From Eupeodes corollae (lineage: Eukaryota; Arthropoda; Insecta; Diptera; Syrphidae): DNA of 64,000 nt. Where the stretch lies: positions 97,766,315-97,830,314 of the forward strand of contig NC_079147.1 in NCBI RefSeq assembly GCF_945859685.1, written 5' to 3'. Position 1 is the stretch's first letter, and every line of letters begins with the position of its first letter. A program made the translations under genes and the position numbers. Below, in pieces: positions 58,081 through 64,000 of this stretch. Under the pieces are notes generated by a model. The model was not told the origin of the DNA. It did no database searches and worked only from the letters and a program-made list of their open reading frames with translations.

Positions 58081-59144
58081 TAAACATTTCAAAATAGTAT
58101 CACTTGAATTTTGTCTCCAAAGTTGTGTGAAGATAAACTCTAAACATCCTAATTTTCGAATGCATGTACGTAAATGGGCCCCTTAACAATCCTCAAGGCC
58201 CCCCAGAACATTAATTCGTCTCTGATATGGAATAGAAGTTATGGGAGTAGAAGTAGGTACAGATTAAAGGGACATAGAGCAAAATTTTGAGCTGTAATGA
58301 GTTTTGGAATGTTTTCAAAAACAGGACTTCAAAGTAGATATAACATAATATATTGTTTTGTCTTGAAAGCATCAATTTATAGGTACCTACACATAAGATG
58401 TCTACTGTTGTTTTACTTCGTCAGTTAAGGATGAATAGGTAAGAATAATAGGCAAAAGCTTAAATTCTATACAAATTATAATATTTGGTCATCTTGTGTA
58501 GGATGAATATTTTGTTAGAATTAAAATTTTGAGAAGGGATAGATTGTTACTTGGAGTAACGGGAAACAAATGAGTTTACATTCTGGTATAGTATATCCTT
58601 AAAGACATCTTAAGTTAAGAAAATTATGTTTAATGTGCAAGGTTCAATAGACTTGCCGTGAAAGGTGGTTTATCATTGGAAATGGACTTTCTTATTACTT
58701 TGCTTTCTTTTGGAACGTTTTTATCTTATTCATGAGGTTGCCTCACGAACTTTCGATTTGGACAACTCTGTTAATTTGTACATTTTTTGTTCAAGCTTAC
58801 ACTGTAACTTTAAAAAAAAAAGTCCCCTTTATACTTTTGTTGGTGTTCGTTTTCAGGAAGTAAGCGTTCATATGTTTTTAATAATTTTTGTTTTTGACAA
58901 TTAAAATCTTTGGGCTAGGTTACTGATTCTAAGCACTTAAATTATTAAAATAAAGATCGACTTATAATCGTTTCTACGAGTTTATACAACTTTTAGAAAA
59001 AATTGTTGATGCTATGGTCTCGGGGGGAACTTTTTAAGGCCTTACGAGTTTGCTAAGATTAAGATTTTGTTTTTAAAGCAAGAATTACCAAAATTGGGAA
59101 AGTTTTGTCCAGGCTGCTAAACATTCTTTGGTTTAGACTTCTTT
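58081..59144. other. Gene-poor AT-rich region
   Basis: No gene or repeat could be supported; open frames are short and without family resemblance. Confidence 0.4.
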
Positions 59145-59155
59145 GGATTAGGTTA
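59145..59155. repeat. 11-bp target-site duplication of SINE 1, left
   Basis: GGATTAGGTTA, repeated exactly at 59,460-59,470. Confidence 0.8.
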
Positions 59156-59459
59156 AATACATAAATAAATTGGGTGGGGCAACAGTCCGTTTGAGAACTA
59201 GGGCCTAGTGAGTGGCAACTCTCAACCATTCCTGTGTGCGAGTACCTACTGTTGTCAGGGATGGAGGGGACCTACAGTTTTAAGACGAATCCAAACGGCA
59301 AATTTGAGAAACCACTTTTCATGACAAGAATTACTCTTGGAGAATTTGTCAATTCCTCGCAAGAGGCAGTACCCGTATAAAAAACTGTAGGTGGCATAGT
59401 CAGGGATCGAACCCAAGACCTCTCGTATGACAGTCCAACGCACTAACCATCATGCTACG
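59156..59459 (-). mobile_element. tRNA-derived SINE, copy 1
   Basis: On the minus strand the element starts with a tRNA-like head. A-box-like TAGCATGATGGTTAG is at 59,457-59,443 and B-box GGTTCGATCCC at 59,413-59,403, spaced as in a tRNA gene, so an internal RNA polymerase III promoter is likely. A unique body of about 190 bases follows. The 3' tail AGGCCCTAGTTCTCAAACGG, then ACTGTTGCCCCACC, ends in ATTT repeats. It is about 304 bases long and flanked by a perfect 11-bp duplication, the hallmark of retroposition. It encodes no protein; movement would need a LINE in trans. Confidence 0.82.
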
Positions 59460-59470
59460 GGATTAGGTTA
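59460..59470. repeat. 11-bp target-site duplication of SINE 1, right
   Basis: GGATTAGGTTA, the exact second copy of 59,145-59,155. Confidence 0.8.
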
Positions 59471-59487
59471 TTTATGTTATTTATGTT

Positions 59488-60500
59488 ATTCTTCAATAGT
59501 CATTTGAGAATACGCCTAGTCTCGTGGCGTGGTTTTCTATTAGACAATGTCCGGTTATGACACCTATTATTGAGCTTACATGCGATCTGCTTAGAGAGAG
59601 CAAGCACCTTGAACGTTTTAAATCCAGTGTTGGCCAGATGTTTCTTGTGACTTGACACGTGGTGATGTTGTTCCACCTGGTACCTACCCTCCTCACAGCG
59701 TCTTGCATTAGCGACAGTTTACAAGTAGCGATTGGTATGCCAGTACTTGTCAAACGTGGTAGGATGGGCTGTACTGTACCGTTCCTGGCGAGTTCATCTC
59801 AATTACAGTTACCTGGAATGTCTTTATGGCCAGGCACAAAGCAAAGGTGAATATTAAACTGTTGCGCCATCTCCATTAGAGATGATCGACAGTTATAGAC
59901 TGTTATAGAGTCTGTAAAGACAGAGTCCAGAGATTTGATTGCGGCCTGGCTACATGAGAAAATACGGATATCAGATCTTGATATCTCATTTTATCCTTTA
60001 TCGCCAAAAGTTCCGCCTGGAACACGCTGCAATGATTGGGTAGGCGGAATGAGAGACTTTATTTCAGTCGTTCAGAGTACACACCACCACCAACCCCTTC
60101 TTTTGCTTTCGACCCATCTGTATAGAAATGGATTGACTCATCTTCCAAGAATGTGCTATCCTCCCAAAAAGATTTGGGAGGTATAGAAATCTGGAAGTTT
60201 CTGTCGAATTGTATTGATTTTAAGTATACCTTAGAATTGCGGAGTGGCCAATGTTGTTGTTAGTCCACTGCGAAGAAGCATTGAGGCGAATAGCAGAGCT
60301 TGCAGCTATGGGTTTGCTAAATATGTCAAGTGTAAGGTAAAGCAAGGTGTCCAGTGGCGCAGAAGAGGTCGTGGGAGCGATGCGCTTATCCATAGGCAGG
60401 CTGAACGTTGGACTTTATTTAACTTATCCCTGTTTATACCTTTCCCTAAAGCAGTCCTGATAACCACCTTGCGGTGTTCTTCTACTAACGAATCGTCTAC
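59488..60500 (-). mobile_element. RNase H-bearing non-LTR retrotransposon, copy C2, 3' part
   Basis: Minus strand from about 60,480: VIRTALGKGINRDKLNKVQR (end of the RT), a linker, ETSRFLYLPNLFWEDSTFLE, then RNase H: FYTDGSKAKEGVGGGVYSE, VFQAELLAIK, a degraded SCSQAAIKSLDSVFTDS (the aspartate of IFSDSQ is changed to C) and VPGHKDIPGN followed by a stop. The C-terminus at 59,753-59,493 has WNNITTCQVTRNIWPTLD, LLSLSRSHVSSIIGVITGHC and HATRLGVFSNDY, where it is truncated. The upstream RT piece of the same family lies at 62,015-61,867, beyond a piggyBac transposase. Confidence 0.75.
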
Positions 60501-60504
60501 TAGA

Positions 60505-61867
60505 AGAGTTGCCTAGAAGAGTTGCCCAGTGGAAAATGACCAAGATTATCGTAACGTACTAAAGGAAGAGAGAGTCTAGATGCCTTGAGGGGCCCTTCTT
60601 TTTGGTGTGCCTGTCGGTGTTGTGATGGTAGTTGGAGTTCTAATTGATATTGGAGAGCCAGAAGCATATTCTTTTGTACCACTTTTTGGATCGCAAAGGA
60701 ATACGGTTTACCGTATAATCCAAGCATTGAATCCAGAAAATAGACTCCGCCCATATACTTGTTGTATACCTCGACAAATTTATGAGCAGAAATATTTTGG
60801 TACTGCTTATTCTTTCTGAAATAACCTCGTCTTTCTACTACTGGGTTGCTACCAATATACAGCGACATCATGCTGACGGCTTTGTTGTAAAACCAGGAAA
60901 CCAGACTCAATTCAACTCTATCAATTGTGGCCACTTTTTCAACCATGCTTCCATGTCCCCCTTTTTTCAGCTCCTTAGTCGGCATTCTTGAAATTGGAAC
61001 TCTGTTGAGCCTTACGGTACCCAGTGGTAAGAGCCCATTTTTGAACAAATGAACCTTCAAATTCGGGCTACTGTACCAATTGTCAAAAAATATTTTGTGG
61101 TTCACATTGTTTTCCACTGTCGATGTAAGTCTTGTAACAACATTCCCACTCACGCCCAAATCAGGTGACCCGTCAGAAAATTTTGTTGCTCTGTTCTCCT
61201 GCAAAAATGTCAAAATCGTAACTGAAACCAGACACTACACTTAGCACTTGGTTCTTGTAACCCCATTTGTGAGGTTTGGCTGGGTTATATTGTTTTAGTT
61301 CGTGCCGACACTTAGTGGGTATTATATGCTCATCTACGGAGAGGAACTCCTCTTTTGGAATCAGCAGTAACCGCTCCCTTATTTTCTCTAAGAGTGGTCT
61401 TACTTTGAAGAGTTTGTCATATCCTTCTGTCCCAAATTGTTTAAAATTGGTATCGTCATTGTCCCATATTGTTTAAAATTGGTATTGTCATTGAAATGAA
61501 GGAATCTTTTGATTGTTTCCCACCTGTTGCATGTCATAGTTTCAAAAATAAAGAATTGTCCAACAAACTTATTCCAATAACGCCTCGCAGCCGGTAGTTG
61601 ACAACAAGACATGTAGGTATATCACCATCCCAATGAACTGCTCCATCTCGCTTTTTGATAAATTCGCCGGTTTGTTTATATTGTCCTGAAGAACTTTTTT
61701 ATTTGACTCCTCTACAATTAAATTCATCAAATCATCGGTAAAGAAAAAATTAAAAAAATCTGATGGTGCCTTTAGGCTTTTTACATATTCTGGGAGTTCG
61801 ATAGATCCTGTAAATTTAAATTGTTCTTCATCCTTCGATGTCAAGGAAAGCAACCATAGTGAGGTAT
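60505..61867 (-). mobile_element. piggyBac-like transposase relic
   Basis: Minus-strand reading. An N-terminal region (FKFTGSIELPEYVKSLKAPS, DFFNFFFTDDLMNLIVEESN, MEQFIGMVIYL) is followed by RRYWNKFVGQ and RWETIKRFLHFNDNTNFK. After a frameshift at 61,440-61,490 come RPLLEKIRERLL, SVDEHIIPTK (first catalytic aspartate, about 61,335) and QYNPAKPHKWGYKNQVLSVV. The open frame 61,213-60,500 has FFDNWYSSP (second aspartate, 61,082-61,084), GTVRLNR, KELKKGGHGS and YNKYMGGVYFLDSM. In that last block the third catalytic aspartate of the piggyBac family is a tyrosine (60,740-60,742). The C-terminus RYDNLGHFP is kept but no cysteine-rich end or terminal repeats are visible. Dead element inside C2. Confidence 0.8.
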
Positions 61868-62015
61868 TTATGATGGAGGGAATATTCAATGGTGCGTACT
61901 AAAGTGTGTAACGCTCTTTCCACCGATTTACCTTAACAGAAGGCATGTTGAGACGAAGACAGAAGTCTTGTATCGATACGTGCCCTTAAATGGATATCAA
62001 TCAAACCAAAATAGG
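61867..62015 (-). mobile_element. Non-LTR RT fragment, upstream part of C2
   Basis: The minus strand reads LIDIHLRARIDTRLLSSSQH, AFC, a stop, then GKSVERALHTLVRTIEYSLH and YLTMVAFLDIEG. This is the RT finger-palm region up to the motif A aspartate of R1/I/LOA-like non-LTR elements (usual form QHAYxKGKSVExALH, FLDIEGAFNN). It ends exactly where the piggyBac-like coding sequence begins at 61,867. Same orientation as the C2 3' part. Confidence 0.65.
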
Positions 62016-62145
62016 GACACAGTACGCTTCTGCTGCTTGTCGATATGTTTTGTTTTTGTTGCACACATCTTCAACAGCATGAGCATATCTTCTGACGTGT
62101 ATGAAGTGGTTTTTAGTTGATATGTACGTGGCATCTTTTTGATAT
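62016..62145 (-). pseudogene. psq-type helix-turn-helix fragment of a pogo/jerky-like transposase
   Basis: The minus strand reads MPRTYQLKTTSYTSEDML, then with a one-base shift HAVEDVCNKNKTYRQAAEAY and CVPILV. This is the N-terminal Pipsqueak-type DNA-binding domain of pogo/jerky-like transposases (usual pattern MPRxYxRKT, SxAxxxYxVPxSTL). About 45 residues survive; it then joins the RT fragment at 62,015 without any DDE region. Confidence 0.55.
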
Positions 62146-63750
62146 AAAATATTGTTAGATCAACACCAAAGCGATTGAAAATGGATATTTGCAATTACCC
62201 CAAATTGTTCACTTTTACTTTTCGGTTATTCATTAGAGGAAACTTACCAAAATCATAACTTCTGAAAAGTTGCTGTACTATTATCAGTAGAGATAGTTAG
62301 TAAAAATCTTAAGTCCAATAAACATAATTTAATACCATTTGAAATCGAAAGTAACAAATATTATATTTTATTCATTTAAAAGCTGTATATTTAAACACTA
62401 ACCTTGAAAAGCTATTCTTCAGCGTAAAATTATATTCAAAAAAATTAGTAAACGATATTTAAACGACCCCCCTTAAGTGTCCTTTTCGAATTGATTAATC
62501 TCATTACTCATTAGTGAAATAATTTTCCAATTCAAACTTGATAAAGAAGCTTATAAGAAAGTACTGAGTTCGATGATGTTCAAAAAACAAAACAAGGATT
62601 AAAAAAAGTGATGGTGTGGTTATAATTTCTGTTAATTGGTTTTCTGTTGCTGATTGCTACTTCATTACGCCAACAATGCCCGACGACGACGCGGGCGACA
62701 GCGATGACGAGGACTATGGCTGTCAGCGTCCGTTCGTATCCTTGCGTCCTAGAGTCGTAAAAGAGATGGCAATTCTTCTAACCAATTTGTTTATCGAATG
62801 TTATGGTTCTTTTGCATCATTCTGCTTATGACAATTTTACCAGAGCACTCAAAGTTCATCCCGAACATGAGGAGAGTCCATCTCGTCGTTCTTCCAATCC
62901 AATCGTCGGGTTTTGGTTAATGAGGTTGAGCTCAAATATAAGCATCTATCTACTCTACAGTCTATATACCTATGTTAAAGTATATGCGTATCTTGTGGAA
63001 TCATAGAGCTATAAGGATATACATTTCAAAAACTTTCAACAAACGTTACCACAGCACCATCATCGCACGTTGTATGCAAAGTTGAAAAGGGGTGATGCGG
63101 TAGAGCACGGTGACAATTGAAATACTGTGAAAAGGTTTTCTCTTAATTGTGAGCGGCGGCGAGAGGGGGGACTGGTTTGGAGTTAAAGTAATGACTATAG
63201 ATATAGTGGAAGCAGAATCAACATTGCTAATGACAATATGGTGGAGTTAATTTTCAATTTATTGCAAATGTCACATTCTATAGAAAATCGGTTAAGTTCC
63301 TCGAATATGGTTTCTGATTGTGGCTGAGAATATTCAAACAGCTCAGCGGGAGAGACTGAAATAAGTATGAGTACACATTTTCATTGGTTTTCGCTGATTT
63401 CAATTGGTTTTCAAGAGGTATTATAAATATATTTTTTAAATTAGTTTCAAGGGTGGTTGAGAGACGACGACGGTGTGGAGTTCAAGTATCACCGGGACAA
63501 CTGCTCTGATTTAATGTAAATTGCTACCAAACTAAGTAAGAAGTTTTGACCGATATTAAGAGAGAAACTACAATGTTGCTGACGCAGCCGAGAGTGTATG
63601 ATCCCAATCAATCACATCCGATCGACTCAACAACTGAAGGTGTAAGGCATTTGCTTCATTATTGCTTCGCAGTTTGGCTCTAAAAGCTTGAATTGGACAA
63701 CCGTTTTTGACGAAAAGTAATCTCTTCTCACGACTTGAATTCACTGCGAA
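62146..63750. other. Mostly unassigned region at the right end
   Basis: No gene could be supported. The only coding-like stretch is about 62,660-62,790 on the plus strand, which is GC-richer and reads PTMPDDDAGDSDDEDYGCQR in an open frame of 71 codons. It has no start context, partner exon or family match that I can see. A minus-strand frame at 63,568-63,759 is likewise unrecognised. Confidence 0.3.
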
Positions 63751-63751
63751 G

Positions 63752-63980
63752 CAGTCCATTGAAAACTAAGGCCTATAGTGAATTACAACTCTCAACCATT
63801 CCTGCGTGCGAGTACTGTTGTAAGGAGGGGACCTACGGTGTTAAGGCGAATCTGAAGGGTTAATTTGAGAAAGCACTTTTCGTGAGAAGTACTACTCTTG
63901 GAGGATTTGTCACTTCCCTCCAAACCTCTGGCATGAGCATCCACCACACTTACCATCACGCTACAACTACTACGGACTAC
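63752..63980 (-). mobile_element. tRNA-derived SINE, copy 2 (B box lost)
   Basis: Aligns through its length with SINE 1. The body words ACTCGCACGCAGGAATGGTT and AAGTGCTTTCTCAAATTAAC, and the tail AGGCCTTAGTTTTCAATGGA with CTG (63,774-63,752), match in order. The tRNA-like head near 63,975-63,930 keeps GTAGCGTGATGG but a deletion removes the GGTTCGATCCC B box. More diverged than copy 1, and no target duplication seen. Confidence 0.65.
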
Positions 63981-64000
63981 CCACGGCTACAGTATTAAAC

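Noticed and set aside
60607..60991. Plus-strand frames with hydrophobic stretches
   Set aside because: Antisense of the piggyBac-like transposase.
62616..62831. Candidate host exon with an acidic DDDAGDSDDEDY patch
   Set aside because: Only one short frame, no splice partner or known family; kept as an unassigned stretch rather than called a gene.

Overview
This window is insect genomic DNA, most likely from a fly. It is AT-rich and non-coding in style, with no operons or bacterial signals. Almost every recognisable protein fragment belongs to a transposable element of a kind common in insects. I could not support a single intact host gene. It reads as a transposon graveyard with a few younger insertions, and most elements are 5'-truncated, frameshifted or carry in-frame stops.

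Recurrent families: (A) an RTE-like non-LTR retrotransposon with an APE endonuclease, a reverse transcriptase (RT) and a (TAAG)n 3' tail, nine pieces; (B) a Jockey/CR1-type non-LTR element, seven pieces; (C) a non-LTR element with an RNase H domain, three pieces; (D) a further APE-type non-LTR element of unassigned clade, two split copies. DNA transposons are mariner relics, a hAT/ZBED relic, two Helitron helicase pieces, a piggyBac-like transposase and a psq-type helix-turn-helix fragment. Non-autonomous repeats are a tRNA-derived SINE (two copies), an AT-rich repeat with inverted arms (E) and another AT-rich repeat (F). An unclassified protein family with transposon-like conservation lies at the left edge.

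Layout: 0-5 kb, relics of the unclassified family around RTE copy A1; 5-8.2 kb, a mariner remnant and unassigned AT-rich DNA; 8.2-20 kb, B copies, hAT, Helitron pieces, repeat E and a 200-base assembly gap; 21-26.7 kb, mariner, A2, E and a very old RTE piece; 28-32.5 kb, RTE A3 inside B6; 35-41 kb, C1, A4 and a three-level nest (D containing mariner containing RTE); 43-49 kb, A6 and a D element split by B7; 50-55 kb, repeat E split by RTE A7, which has a perfect 9-bp target duplication; 55-58 kb, an unrecognised coding relic and repeat F; 59-64 kb, a SINE with a perfect 11-bp target duplication, element C2 split by piggyBac, and a second SINE.

The strongest structural observations are: an apparent 2.9-kb inversion at 12.6-15.5 kb that broke both a Helitron helicase and a B retrotransposon; the nests, which give relative ages (D older than mariner older than RTE A; B older than A; E older than A); and the likeness between the SINE 3' end and an RTE 3' end, which suggests the partner that mobilised it. 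All identifications are by eye from motifs; no database search was run.
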